NCBI RefSeq assembly: GCF_000718785.1
Contig: NZ_JOCA01000002.1
Location: 124,001-188,000, forward strand
Direction: 5' to 3'
DNA from: Streptomyces sp. NRRL WC-3626
GTDB lineage: Bacteria; Actinomycetota; Actinomycetes; Streptomycetales; Streptomycetaceae
DNA length: 64,000 nucleotides
This document shows positions 32,186 to 40,501 of the stretch, piece after piece (within the stretch, counting starts at the first letter, position 1; the number at the start of each line of letters is the position of its first letter). The notes beneath the pieces were generated by a model, which had not been told where the DNA came from, made no database searches, and saw only the letters and a list, made by a program, of their open reading frames with translations. Made by a program: the position numbers and the translations under genes.

Positions 32186-33715
32186 CTATCGGCCGCCAGA
32201 GGGGCTGCCCAGTCTGCCGATGAAGCGCAGGGTCTGGTCGAGTGCCTTGAGCGTGAGGAGGCGGCTGCGGGGACGCAGCATGCTGGTGATCCCCTCCTCG
32301 GCGAGGCCCTGGCACCGGCCGGTCAGCCAGGCCCAGTCCAGGTCGAGGTAGTCGGCCACGGCCGCCAGCCGTGCCGCCGGGGTCGGCCCGTCGACCAGGC
32401 TGTGGGCCCGTACGTGGCCGATCACCTCCTGGTAGGGAGCCACCTCCCGTCGCGCGCTAGTGGTAGCGACCCGCCAGACGGATTCCCCGCGTACCCAGTT
32501 CGCCAGGATGGCCTGGTTGCGTGCCAGGACGAACCCCTCGACCTCCTGGTACGCCTGTTCCGCGGTCAGCCACACCTTGACCCCGTACATCTCCATCATG
32601 GCGAGCGTGAGGAACAGGAGAATTCGCTCATAAGTCTCGCTTGATCGAATGACAGGCTCGGGGACGCAGAACGCGCGACCGAGCGCGCTCCCTGGTCCCG
32701 CGAAGCGATCGGCGACGTTCTGCAGGTAGTCGTGCTTGTGCCTGAAGAGCAGCCAGGGTGCGCATTCCTCCCCGGTGGCTTCGCGGGTCCAGAACGCCGG
32801 CACCTCGTGAAGGTCACCGAGATGGCGGACGATGTACTGGGCGCAGAGGCTGGAGCCCAGCCACGCGGCGCCGATGGGGGAGAGTTCGGGCATCTCGGAT
32901 CGAGGCGGCGCCGAGTTGCTGATCCTGACGTAGTGCCGGAGCTGCTCGGCGCGGTCGGAGAGCGGGTTGTCGTCCGCCAGCAGGCCGTCGTCCATGACGT
33001 GCAGCGCCCAGATGATGGCGTAGACCAGGTCGTCCAGTTGGTAGGCGAGCGGTACACGTGGGTCCTGGCCCACAAAGAGGTTCTGGCGGGCGAGCGCGGC
33101 GTCCATCACATACAGGCCGGACCCGCCGGCGGCACCGGGGGAGGCCAGGATCACGCCCCTGCGCGAGGAGCGGACGAAGGTCTCCAGGTGGGGGAGGTCT
33201 GCGGAACCGATCTCCATGACGTCGCCGCGGGGCTCAGCTTCATAGATCTGCACACCGATCGAGGTGCCATCGAAGTGCCGTCCGCCGGCGAGCTCCCAGT
33301 TGCCGAAGATTCCAGCGTCCGGTTCGCCGGGGACGTGCCGGGACGTGGGCCAGGTGTAGTCCAGGGTTCGTGCCGCGGTGCGCGTCCTTCGGTCCAGCGG
33401 GCGGGGGCGGACGATGTCGCGTACGGGGACGAGTTGGAAGAGGGCCTCGACCTTCTTGCCGAAATAGGCCTCGAGGATGGTGCGCAGGTCTCCGCGGGGG
33501 ATGTGGGTGCCGGCCAGCCACCGTTTGTAGGTAGCTGAGGAGGGCCGGACCCTGGCGAGTCGCGGCTCTTGTAACGCTTTCGCGGCGTCTTCGGCCATGA
33601 TCGGCCAGAGGACCCGGAACTTGTTCGGTGAAGCGCAGTTGAGCTCCGGAGCATCCAGCAGGTGGTAAAGGAGCGGTACGACAGTCCGGGCCCGTGACTC
33701 CTCCGGTTGAGTCAT
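32186..33715 (-). CDS. Large putative regulator with N-terminal HTH-like segment
   Basis: 509 residues. Residues about 58-92 (SSATYKRWLAGTHIPRGDLRTILEAYFG) match the recognition-helix style of Streptomyces proteins related to XRE regulators. The remaining 400 residues have no domain I can name and are mostly helical. AAGGAGGACGAC precedes the ATG, which overlaps the preceding small XRE gene (ATGA). Likely a two-gene regulatory unit; could sense a metabolite with the large C-terminal part. Confidence 0.6.
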   Translation of the reverse strand: MTQPEESRARTVVPLLYHLLDAPELNCASPNKFRVLWPIMAEDAAKALQEPRLARVRPSSATYKRWLAGTHIPRGDLRTILEAYFGKKVEALFQLVPVRDIVRPRPLDRRTRTAARTLDYTWPTSRHVPGEPDAGIFGNWELAGGRHFDGTSIGVQIYEAEPRGDVMEIGSADLPHLETFVRSSRRGVILASPGAAGGSGLYVMDAALARQNLFVGQDPRVPLAYQLDDLVYAIIWALHVMDDGLLADDNPLSDRAEQLRHYVRISNSAPPRSEMPELSPIGAAWLGSSLCAQYIVRHLGDLHEVPAFWTREATGEECAPWLLFRHKHDYLQNVADRFAGPGSALGRAFCVPEPVIRSSETYERILLFLTLAMMEMYGVKVWLTAEQAYQEVEGFVLARNQAILANWVRGESVWRVATTSARREVAPYQEVIGHVRAHSLVDGPTPAARLAAVADYLDLDWAWLTGRCQGLAEEGITSMLRPRSRLLTLKALDQTLRFIGRLGSPSGGR

Positions 33716-34146
33716 GTCGTCCTCCTTGATGTCCCCAGAGCCGCAAGGTTGCTCGCGGGGTGTTCGTTCGCTGCTTCGGTGTGCCCGCGGTGTGGCTCAC
33801 CAGCCGGACTGGGCCGGAAGGATGATCGGAGTCCCCCTCGATGTGGGGGTCGGGAGGTCATCACAGCGCTGGCGCGGGACGAGGAGATGATGCCGTGCGC
33901 GCGGCCTCCGGGGATCGCGCGCCCCGACAGCACATGGCACGCGGCGGCTGCGAGATCGCCGCCGGGAGTCGCACCCTTGCACCACCGCGAGACGGTACTC
34001 GGAGCCACCCTGTAGGGCAGATGGAACGCCTCGCATCGTGCGGCGATCCGGCGTGCGAAGCCACTGATCGACCAGCCCAGAGCTTCCAGGTGCTTGATCA
34101 ACATTTCGTTGCGCTCTGCATTCGTTGATCTTGGACTCATCATCAT
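33712..34146 (-). CDS. Small XRE-type DNA-binding protein
   Basis: 144 residues. Helices LIKHLEALGWSISGFARRIA and APSTVSRWCKGATPGGDLAA form an XRE helix-turn-helix with recognition helix VSRWCKG. The C-terminal half is basic and disordered. Three consecutive ATG codons at 34146-34138 make the start uncertain. Coupled to the larger regulator downstream. Confidence 0.6.
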   Translation of the reverse strand: MMMSPRSTNAERNEMLIKHLEALGWSISGFARRIAARCEAFHLPYRVAPSTVSRWCKGATPGGDLAAAACHVLSGRAIPGGRAHGIISSSRASAVMTSRPPHRGGLRSSFRPSPAGEPHRGHTEAANEHPASNLAALGTSRRTT

Positions 34147-34207
34147 GCCGCCCATCGCGGTGGGGTCTGGGGAAGCCGTGGAGTGGCTGTTGCGGGACCT
34201 TGTGTGC

Positions 34208-34257
34208 CGTGGGTCTTTGCGTTCTGCGGCCCACACCGCACCACGCAAAGACCCACG
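34208..34257. promoter_or_regulatory. 15-bp perfect inverted repeat, operator or terminator
   Basis: CGTGGGTCTTTGCGT at 34208-34222 is the exact inverse complement of 34243-34257, with 20 bases between. It sits 62 bp upstream of the small XRE gene and 115 bp downstream of the EEP operon's last stop, on the same strand. It could therefore be the EEP operon terminator or an operator bound by the XRE pair. Confidence 0.55.
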
Positions 34258-34371
34258 CCTTGTCGGAGAAGAGGCCGTCAGCGTCGCGACGTCGCGTCCG
34301 TCTCGGTGACCCTCACCAGGTGTGGTGGACAGGTTGCCGTGGCCAGAGAAGACGGTGCCGTGCTCGACCAA

Positions 34372-35286
34372 TCACCCCGATGAGCTGGAGGCCGACACCG
34401 TCAGTGCCTCGGCCAAGAGGTCGCCGTCGAGGCTGAGCCGCAAGATGTGGTGATCGGATAGATCTTCATTGACTTCGATCACCTCGAATCCGGCCAGCGT
34501 CGGCAACAACTCGGGAGTGAGATAGGCCCGATCGACGCGGCTGTCCGGTCCGTGGGTCTCGCAGGCGTTGACCGTCCGGGCGAGCGCCTTGTGGTTGCCG
34601 TGCGTGGTCGCACAGAACCGCGCAGCGTCCTCAAGGCCGGCCGTGCGGAACGCAACGTCCGGTCGGATGTCCGGGACCCGCTCACCCGACGGTACGGCGT
34701 AGGAGCGGTGCAATCGGTGCGGCTTGTTCTTGACCGAGGCGAGGTCTGGCGGCGCCAGGTCGCCCGGCGTCCCCGGCTGCGTGTAGGAGTTGTTGTCGCC
34801 GACGAAGATCGCGGGGAGGGTGCGGCGGCGCCCGTCGGGCGTGGCCCAGCCCTTGTCGGCCCAGGTGGTCAACCACTCGGCTTCCAACAGCCGTTGCTCG
34901 GCGCTGGCGTAGTTGAGGTGGTACGAGACCGCGATGAAGGGCAGGGCCTCGGGTCCGGCGTCGTCGTAGCGGAGCGTGAGGGCGGTGGGCAGCATGACGT
35001 ACTGGGGCGCCCGGCTCTTCGTCCAGTCCCGGACGACGGCGAACTTCGCCGGGTTGTAGAAGAGGGCCGTGCACGATCCCTCACCGAGAACACCGTGCAG
35101 TCCGAGGGTGTGGACCTGCTCGTTGAAGATCGTGCTGCCGTTGGTGCCGGCGTCCCAGAGTTCCTGGCGGAACACGATGTCGGGGTTCAGCGACCGGAGC
35201 AGCTCGTCGCCGGCGCGTCGACGCTGCGGGTCGCTCTTTCCGTTGTTCTCGAAGTTCCAACAGACCAAGGTAAGGGGGGCACTCAT
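34372..35286 (-). CDS. EEP-family (endonuclease/exonuclease/phosphatase) protein 1
   Basis: 304 residues with the EEP metal-dependent fold: VCWNFENNG, FRQELWD (metal-binding Glu), SYHLNYAS, GDNNSY, RVDRAYLT and SDHHILRL. All catalytic positions (Asn, Glu, His, Asp-Asn, Asp-His) are kept. No signal peptide, so cytosolic. The family includes DNA-repair nucleases, RNA deadenylases and phosphodiesterases; the substrate cannot be read. Last gene of the operon; ATGA overlap with EEP 2. Confidence 0.82.
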   Translation of the reverse strand: MSAPLTLVCWNFENNGKSDPQRRRAGDELLRSLNPDIVFRQELWDAGTNGSTIFNEQVHTLGLHGVLGEGSCTALFYNPAKFAVVRDWTKSRAPQYVMLPTALTLRYDDAGPEALPFIAVSYHLNYASAEQRLLEAEWLTTWADKGWATPDGRRRTLPAIFVGDNNSYTQPGTPGDLAPPDLASVKNKPHRLHRSYAVPSGERVPDIRPDVAFRTAGLEDAARFCATTHGNHKALARTVNACETHGPDSRVDRAYLTPELLPTLAGFEVIEVNEDLSDHHILRLSLDGDLLAEALTVSASSSSG

Positions 35287-36188
35287 GCGCGGGTTACTCC
35301 TTCGTGGTCGGTGCGGTCGTCGGTGGGGTGGTACATCGCGGGGGTGGCGTGGAGGACTTCGCGCAGGCGCGCGAGGCCGAAGGCGGCGTGGAGGGGGAGG
35401 TGGTCGGACAGGCGGCGCAGCTGCGGGGTGTCGCAGACGACGTAGCGGGTCAGGACGGGGGCGAGTTCGGCGCTGAGGTAGCCCCGGTCGATGGTGTGCC
35501 GGGGCCCGGAGGGCCGGCCGGGGTGGTCGCGGTAGCCAGAGCTGGGGGCCAGGGCCTCGGGTTGGCCGAGGTGCTCGGCGGCGTGGCGGGCCATCTCGAC
35601 GTACCCGGCTGCCAGCAGTTCACGGTCGGGACCGACGTCGGTGTGCCAACGGCCGTCGTGCTCGTAGGTGCGGTTGGCGACGAAGGCGTGGTCGGTGTAG
35701 GCATCCCAGCGGATGTCCGTGCCGACGCGGTAGCTGTTCCAGTCGCCGAAGATCATGGCCAGCCATCCGGGTTTGGCGAGCGTGGTGCACCAGCGGGCCT
35801 CGGTCAGGCGGTGTTCGGGCGACCAGTAGCAGGTGTGCATGCTGACGGCGCTGATCTGCCGCGGGCTGAGGGAACCGTCGGCGTCGCGGAGCCGGACGGC
35901 GATGTTCGCCGGCGCATGCCAGGGCGCCCATGCCTGCGGGTACTCCTCCGTACACACCAGCGGTCCGCCGGGGCGGACGAAGATGGCGTTGTCGTTGGAG
36001 CTGCCCGGCCGTGGCACAGCGATGTGGCCGTCCATCTCCAGCAGTTCCGACAGCCGGGCAAGCTGGTCGGGCTGCACTTCCTGCTGGAAAAAGAGGTCCG
36101 GGCGCTGCTCGCGGACCCAGCGGGCGCCCGCTTCCAGGTTGATGCCCTTCTCCAGGTTCCAGTTCACGACGGTGATCGTGTCGGTCAT
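35283..36188 (-). CDS. EEP-family protein 2
   Basis: 301 residues. VVNWNLEKG, FQQEV, SMHTCYWS, GDWNSY, TIDRGYLS and SDHLPLHA give a complete EEP active site. Clearly related to proteins 1 and 3 but divergent, so not a recent duplication. Start fixed by ATGA overlap with the DUF6624-like gene. Confidence 0.82.
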   Translation of the reverse strand: MTDTITVVNWNLEKGINLEAGARWVREQRPDLFFQQEVQPDQLARLSELLEMDGHIAVPRPGSSNDNAIFVRPGGPLVCTEEYPQAWAPWHAPANIAVRLRDADGSLSPRQISAVSMHTCYWSPEHRLTEARWCTTLAKPGWLAMIFGDWNSYRVGTDIRWDAYTDHAFVANRTYEHDGRWHTDVGPDRELLAAGYVEMARHAAEHLGQPEALAPSSGYRDHPGRPSGPRHTIDRGYLSAELAPVLTRYVVCDTPQLRRLSDHLPLHAAFGLARLREVLHATPAMYHPTDDRTDHEGVTRA

Positions 36189-36787
36189 GCCGCAGGCCTT
36201 TCGCTGGTGACCGGTGCCGGGCCGATGGACGCGGTCGCCGCCAGGTCGGGGTCGGCGAGGTGGTGCCGCTCCAGCAGGGCGGCCTGCTTGCGCTGGGGCG
36301 GCAGTCCGACGTCGGCCCGCCGCTTGTCGAGGCCGCCGGGGTCGGCGACGGGGTGCAGTTCGATCCGTCCGTCGCGCAGCCAGTACTGCGTGCCGTACTC
36401 CTGCGGGCGGCTGGGGACGAGGCACCGGTCGTGAAGGTGAGCCCACTGAGCGGTCGTGGCATCCCCGCGGCGGACGGCCTCGGCGAGCATCGCCAGCAAG
36501 GTTTTCTGGAAGGCCGGGTCGTGATCGGCCTGCAGCGCGATGGCGAGAGCCGCCTCGCAGCCCTCGTCGCCCACCAGAGAGCGGCCGGGCCAGCCGCACT
36601 TGGTGACGAGCCGCCGCAGGGCCTGGGTGTCCGCGAGCGCAGCATGGTGGGCGGCCTGGACATCGTCCGCCATGACTGCCTCGCGGACGTGAGCCGGTGC
36701 CCGCCACGTCCGGCGAGCGGCCTCGACCCGGCCGATGAGGTCCTGGGCGATATCCGTGCGGGCGGGGACTGCAGTCTGGCCGGTCAC
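36185..36787 (-). CDS. DUF6624-like protein
   Basis: 200 residues. The centre (VTKCGWPGRSLVGDEGCEAAL, then ALQADHDPAFQKTLLAML and QWAHLHDR) matches the DUF6624 pattern, a family of unknown role often found with toxin-like or immunity-like proteins. The tail (YGTQYWLRDGRIEL, then GLDKRRADVGLPP) is also typical. Both ends overlap neighbours by ATGA. Confidence 0.65.
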   Translation of the reverse strand: MTGQTAVPARTDIAQDLIGRVEAARRTWRAPAHVREAVMADDVQAAHHAALADTQALRRLVTKCGWPGRSLVGDEGCEAALAIALQADHDPAFQKTLLAMLAEAVRRGDATTAQWAHLHDRCLVPSRPQEYGTQYWLRDGRIELHPVADPGGLDKRRADVGLPPQRKQAALLERHHLADPDLAATASIGPAPVTSERPAA

Positions 36788-37077
36788 GAGACGTCCGCCG
36801 CACTGGCCGACGCCTTGCGCTGATAGCCCTTAGGGCGCATGGTGACGCCGCTGGTCGTCAGCAGGCGGTGGATCGCCCCGTAGGAGCGGCCCGTCTCCTC
36901 GCAGATACGACGAATGGACTTGGTCTTGTAGGCCTTGATGACGTCCGTGGCGAACCGTGCGGCGGCCTCGCCCGTCAGCCGCCGACCCTTAGGGATCCGG
37001 CTCAGGCCGAGGTCGGCGCCCGTCGACGGGACCGTTGATGGGCCCGGCGATGGGGCCGCGGTGGTGGCGGTGCTCAT
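36784..37077 (-). CDS. Small helix-turn-helix protein
   Basis: 97 residues. KSIRRICEETGRSYGAIHRL is a clear helix-turn-helix of the resolvase/Trp-repressor-like kind, followed by a basic tail. GGGGAGTT lies before the ATG. It overlaps the DUF6624 gene (ATGA). Probably a DNA-binding regulator of the operon or a bridging protein. Confidence 0.65.
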   Translation of the reverse strand: MSTATTAAPSPGPSTVPSTGADLGLSRIPKGRRLTGEAAARFATDVIKAYKTKSIRRICEETGRSYGAIHRLLTTSGVTMRPKGYQRKASASAADVS

Positions 37078-37100
37078 GGGTAACTCCCCCCGGAGTGGTG

Positions 37101-37616
37101 TCAGATGCTGGTCTCGCTGCGGGCCAGGGCGAGGAAGCCGCGCCGGGCCCGGAGAACGGCGAGAGTATGGGCGTAGATGTCGTGGTAGGGGCTGATGTCG
37201 ACCTGGGAGACTGCGACGATGCCGTGGATCTCGCCGGCGTCCAGCGCGGCGAAGAGCCGGGCCATCTGCGGACGGAGCGCCGGGCCGCCCGCTCCGGTGA
37301 TGTCGAAGGTGGTTATGGAGTCCGTCCACCGGCGGCGATGGACCACGGCCTGGGTCTCGGCGAGGCGGTCAGCGGGGTCCTGACGCGGTCCGACCAGGCT
37401 GTACCGGCCGACCCGCACGGCCGTGCCGGTGTCGGCGAGCCGGGCGAGGGCGCGGTGCAAATCGGCCTCCCGCCTCGCGCGCAGTTCGGCCGCACCGGCC
37501 CGGACCCTGGGCTGTACAGGGGCCTCGCCCGTGAGCGCGGGCGGCTGACTGACCGTGGTCCGGGTGCCAAGTCGTGCCGGCGGGCGCAGGACGGTTGGTG
37601 CGAGCAGGGTCTTCAC
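37101..37616 (-). CDS. Serine-recombinase-like fragment without catalytic Ser
   Basis: 171 residues. The C-terminal part (ITGAGGPALRPQMARLFAAL, then IHGIVAVSQVDISPYHDIYA and LRARRGFLALA) follows the resolvase-domain pattern in which a loop RPxLxRLL is followed by a conserved helix. The N-terminal strand that carries the nucleophilic Ser (Y-x-R-x-S) is not recognisable: VRVGRYSLVG is the nearest match. GTG start overlaps the EEP 3 stop (GTGA). Probably a domesticated relative. Confidence 0.45.
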   Translation of the reverse strand: MKTLLAPTVLRPPARLGTRTTVSQPPALTGEAPVQPRVRAGAAELRARREADLHRALARLADTGTAVRVGRYSLVGPRQDPADRLAETQAVVHRRRWTDSITTFDITGAGGPALRPQMARLFAALDAGEIHGIVAVSQVDISPYHDIYAHTLAVLRARRGFLALARSETSI

Positions 37617-38572
37617 AGGGCTTCCTTGGAGGTGGGCACCGGACGGGAAGCCCTCCGGTCGGCGATCAGGCGGAGGGCCTCGACCATGCGGGGACGGGAG
37701 AGCACGACCTCGACCGCGTGGTGGTCGCTGACGCCGGTGGTGTCGAGGACGGTGACGTCCACGACGGCCTCGACGAGCCACGGGTCCAGGTAGATCCGGT
37801 CGATGCGGCAGGGACCGCCCTGTCTGGGCTTCGCGTGGCCAGCGGTGGCGCCGAGGGCGCCCGGCTGGTTCAGCGAGCGGGCGGCGTGCCGGGCCGCGTC
37901 GCACAGGCCGGCGGCCGTAAGGGTGTCGTCGAGGTAGGTGCAGGCGACGCGCCGTCCGGTGGCCGGGTCGTGATTGGTGCGGTGGGCCATGTGCAGCCGG
38001 TCGGTCACCTTGTCCCAGTCGATCGGCGGTTCGGTCTCCCCCTTCGGGTTGGGGGCCTCGTTGCAGTCGCCGCCGCCGACGAAGGCCGCTCCCTGGTTGA
38101 TCTTGTCGGCGAAGGCGAGGATCTCGTCGGTCTCCCGCTCCCTGCTGCGGGGGCTGTTGAAGGCCAGATGCCAGCTGACCGCGATGATGTCCACCCCGGG
38201 GACGTCACGCAGGCGCAGCACGGTATGGGTGGGCGGGGTGCGCCACGGATGGACCTGGTGGGTGACGTGCTGGTGCACTTCGAAGGTCTCCTCGCGCACC
38301 AACATGCCGGTGGGGTTGCGTCCGAGGCCGGCTGTGCCGAGGAACCCCCGCATGCCCAAGGCGCGTTCGGCCGCGTGGAGGCGCCGGTAGTGGCTGTCGC
38401 GGCTGTGAGTCATCTCCTGTCGCAGGATGAGGTCCGGGCGTCGCGAGCTGATCAGCTCGTTCGCCTGGTGCCACAGCCGGGGCGGACGCCCGCCGACGTC
38501 AGGGCCGCCGTCGTGCTCCAAGTTCATCGTAAGCAAGCGAACGACCGCCTCGTCTTGCGGCGTTGTGGTCAT
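37613..38572 (-). CDS. EEP-family protein 3
   Basis: 319 residues. LTMNLEHDG, LRQEMTHS, SWHLAF, GGDCNEA, RIDRIYLDPWL and SDHHAVEV again give a complete EEP active site. ATG at 38572 with GGAG five bases upstream is preferred over an in-frame start 16 codons earlier. First gene of the EEP operon. Confidence 0.82.
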   Translation of the reverse strand: MTTTPQDEAVVRLLTMNLEHDGGPDVGGRPPRLWHQANELISSRRPDLILRQEMTHSRDSHYRRLHAAERALGMRGFLGTAGLGRNPTGMLVREETFEVHQHVTHQVHPWRTPPTHTVLRLRDVPGVDIIAVSWHLAFNSPRSRERETDEILAFADKINQGAAFVGGGDCNEAPNPKGETEPPIDWDKVTDRLHMAHRTNHDPATGRRVACTYLDDTLTAAGLCDAARHAARSLNQPGALGATAGHAKPRQGGPCRIDRIYLDPWLVEAVVDVTVLDTTGVSDHHAVEVVLSRPRMVEALRLIADRRASRPVPTSKEAL

Positions 38573-38640
38573 GTGGACTCCGTGAGAAGAAAGGGGGAGA
38601 GACGGATCGGGATGTTGCACGGGAGTGCCTCAGCTGGCCG

Positions 38641-40443
38641 TCATCCGCTGACTCCGATGGCGGCATTGAGGCGCAAGGCCGTGTCAATGAGCGGGACGTG
38701 GCTGAATGCCTGCGGGAAGTTGCCGACCTGCCGCTTCCGGACCGGATCCCACTCCTCGGCAAGGAGGCCCAGGTCGTTGCGGATGGCGAGGAGCTTCTCG
38801 AACAGTCGGCGGGCCTCGTCGACTCGGCCGATCATCGCGAGGTCGTCGGCCATCCAGAACGAGCAGGCGAGGAAAGCGCCCTCGTCGCCCGGGAGGCCGT
38901 CGACGCCCGCCTGTTCGCCGTCGGTGGGGTAGCGCAGGATAAAGCCGTCCGGGGTGGACAGCTCCCGCTGGATCGCCTCGATGGTGCCGATGACCTGCTT
39001 GTCGTCCGGCGGCAGAAAGCCCATCTGTGGGATCAGCAGCAGGGACGCGTCTAGCTCCTGGGAGCCGTAGGACTGGGTGAAGGTGTTGCGCTCCTTGTCG
39101 TAGCCCTTCTCGCACACGTCCCGGTGGATGTCGTCACGCAGCTGCCGCCAGCGTTCCAATGGGCCGGTCACCACGCCGGATTCGATGAGCTTGACGGTGC
39201 GGTCCACCGCCACCCAGGCCATGACCTTGGAATGGACGAAGTGCCGGCGCGGACCGCGCACCTCCCAGATGCCCTCGTCCGGTTCCTGCCAGTGGTCCTC
39301 CAGGTAGTGGATGAACTTGAGCTGGAGCAGCGAGGCGTAGTCGTTGCGGGATAGGCCGGTCATGTGGGCCACGTGCAGGGCCTCGGTGACCTCGCCGTAG
39401 ACGTCGAGCTGGAGCTGGTGCGCCGCGCCGTTGCCCACCCTCACGGGCGAGGAGTTCTCGTAGCCCGGGAGCCAGTCCAGCTCGGCCTCGCCGAGCTCAC
39501 GCTCGCCGGCGATGCCGTACATGATCTGGAGGTTCTCCGGGTCACCGGCCGCCGCGCGCAGCAGCCAGTCCCTCCAGGCGCGGGCCTCCTCACGGTAGCC
39601 GGTGCGCAGCATCGACGTCAGGGTGATCGCCGCGTCTCGCAACCAGGTGTAGCGGTAGTCCCAGTTGCGGACGCCGCCGATGTCCTCCGGCAGGGACGTG
39701 GTGGGAGCGGCGACGATGCCGCCGGTCGGGCCGTACGTCAGCGCCTTGAGCGTGATCAGGGAGCGGATCACGGCCTCGCGGTAGGGACCGTGGTACGTAC
39801 AGTGCTCGACCCACTCGCGCCAGAACTCCTCGGTCGCCGCCAGGGACTGCTCCGGCTCCGGCAGCGGGGGCGGCTCCTTGTGCGACGGCTCCCACGAGAT
39901 CGTGAACGCGATCCGGTCACCGGGCGCGACCGTGAAGTCCGCGTACGTGGTCAGCGACTTGCCGTAGGTCTCGCAGTCGGTGTCGAACCACACGGAGTCC
40001 GGGCCCGCCACGGCCACCGTGCGGCCCTCGTGCTTGTGCACCCACGGCACCACCCGGCCGTAGGAGAACCGCATGCGCAGGGTCGAGCGCATCGGCACCC
40101 GGCCCGAGACGCCCTCGACGATCCGGATCAGCTGGGGCGCGCCGTCGCGGGGAGGCATGAAATCGGTCACCCGGACCGTGCCGCGCGGGGTGTCCCACTC
40201 GGACTCCAGGATCAGCGAGTCGCCGCGGTAGGTGCGCCGGGCGGCACGCGGCGGCGGAGCGTCGGAGGCGTGCGCCGGACCGAGGCGCCAGAACCCGTGT
40301 TCCTCCGTGCCGAGCAGACCGGCGAAGATCGCGTGCGAGTCGAAGCGGGGCAGGCACAGCCAGTCCACTGTGCCGTCCCGGCAGACCAGGGCCGCGGTCT
40401 GCGTGTCCCCGATGAGCGCGTAGTCCTCGATGCAGTGAGACAT
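38641..40443 (-). CDS. GH15 glucoamylase/trehalase-like hydrolase
   Basis: 600 residues: an N-terminal super-sandwich domain (SHCIEDYALIGDTQTAALV) followed by the (alpha/alpha)6 GH15 domain with GGVRNWDYRYTWLRDAA, PGYENSSPVRVGNGAA and EGIWEVRG, where the acidic catalytic residues lie. Full length for the family. No signal peptide, so intracellular. Substrate is likely trehalose or short alpha-glucans. It starts 58 bp after the LanB gene. Confidence 0.9.
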   Translation of the reverse strand: MSHCIEDYALIGDTQTAALVCRDGTVDWLCLPRFDSHAIFAGLLGTEEHGFWRLGPAHASDAPPPRAARRTYRGDSLILESEWDTPRGTVRVTDFMPPRDGAPQLIRIVEGVSGRVPMRSTLRMRFSYGRVVPWVHKHEGRTVAVAGPDSVWFDTDCETYGKSLTTYADFTVAPGDRIAFTISWEPSHKEPPPLPEPEQSLAATEEFWREWVEHCTYHGPYREAVIRSLITLKALTYGPTGGIVAAPTTSLPEDIGGVRNWDYRYTWLRDAAITLTSMLRTGYREEARAWRDWLLRAAAGDPENLQIMYGIAGERELGEAELDWLPGYENSSPVRVGNGAAHQLQLDVYGEVTEALHVAHMTGLSRNDYASLLQLKFIHYLEDHWQEPDEGIWEVRGPRRHFVHSKVMAWVAVDRTVKLIESGVVTGPLERWRQLRDDIHRDVCEKGYDKERNTFTQSYGSQELDASLLLIPQMGFLPPDDKQVIGTIEAIQRELSTPDGFILRYPTDGEQAGVDGLPGDEGAFLACSFWMADDLAMIGRVDEARRLFEKLLAIRNDLGLLAEEWDPVRKRQVGNFPQAFSHVPLIDTALRLNAAIGVSG

Positions 40444-40501
40444 AAGTGGAAAATCCGTCCCTTGTGGGCATAGTGCGGCTCGTGTGCGGTGCTCGGGTAG
40501 T

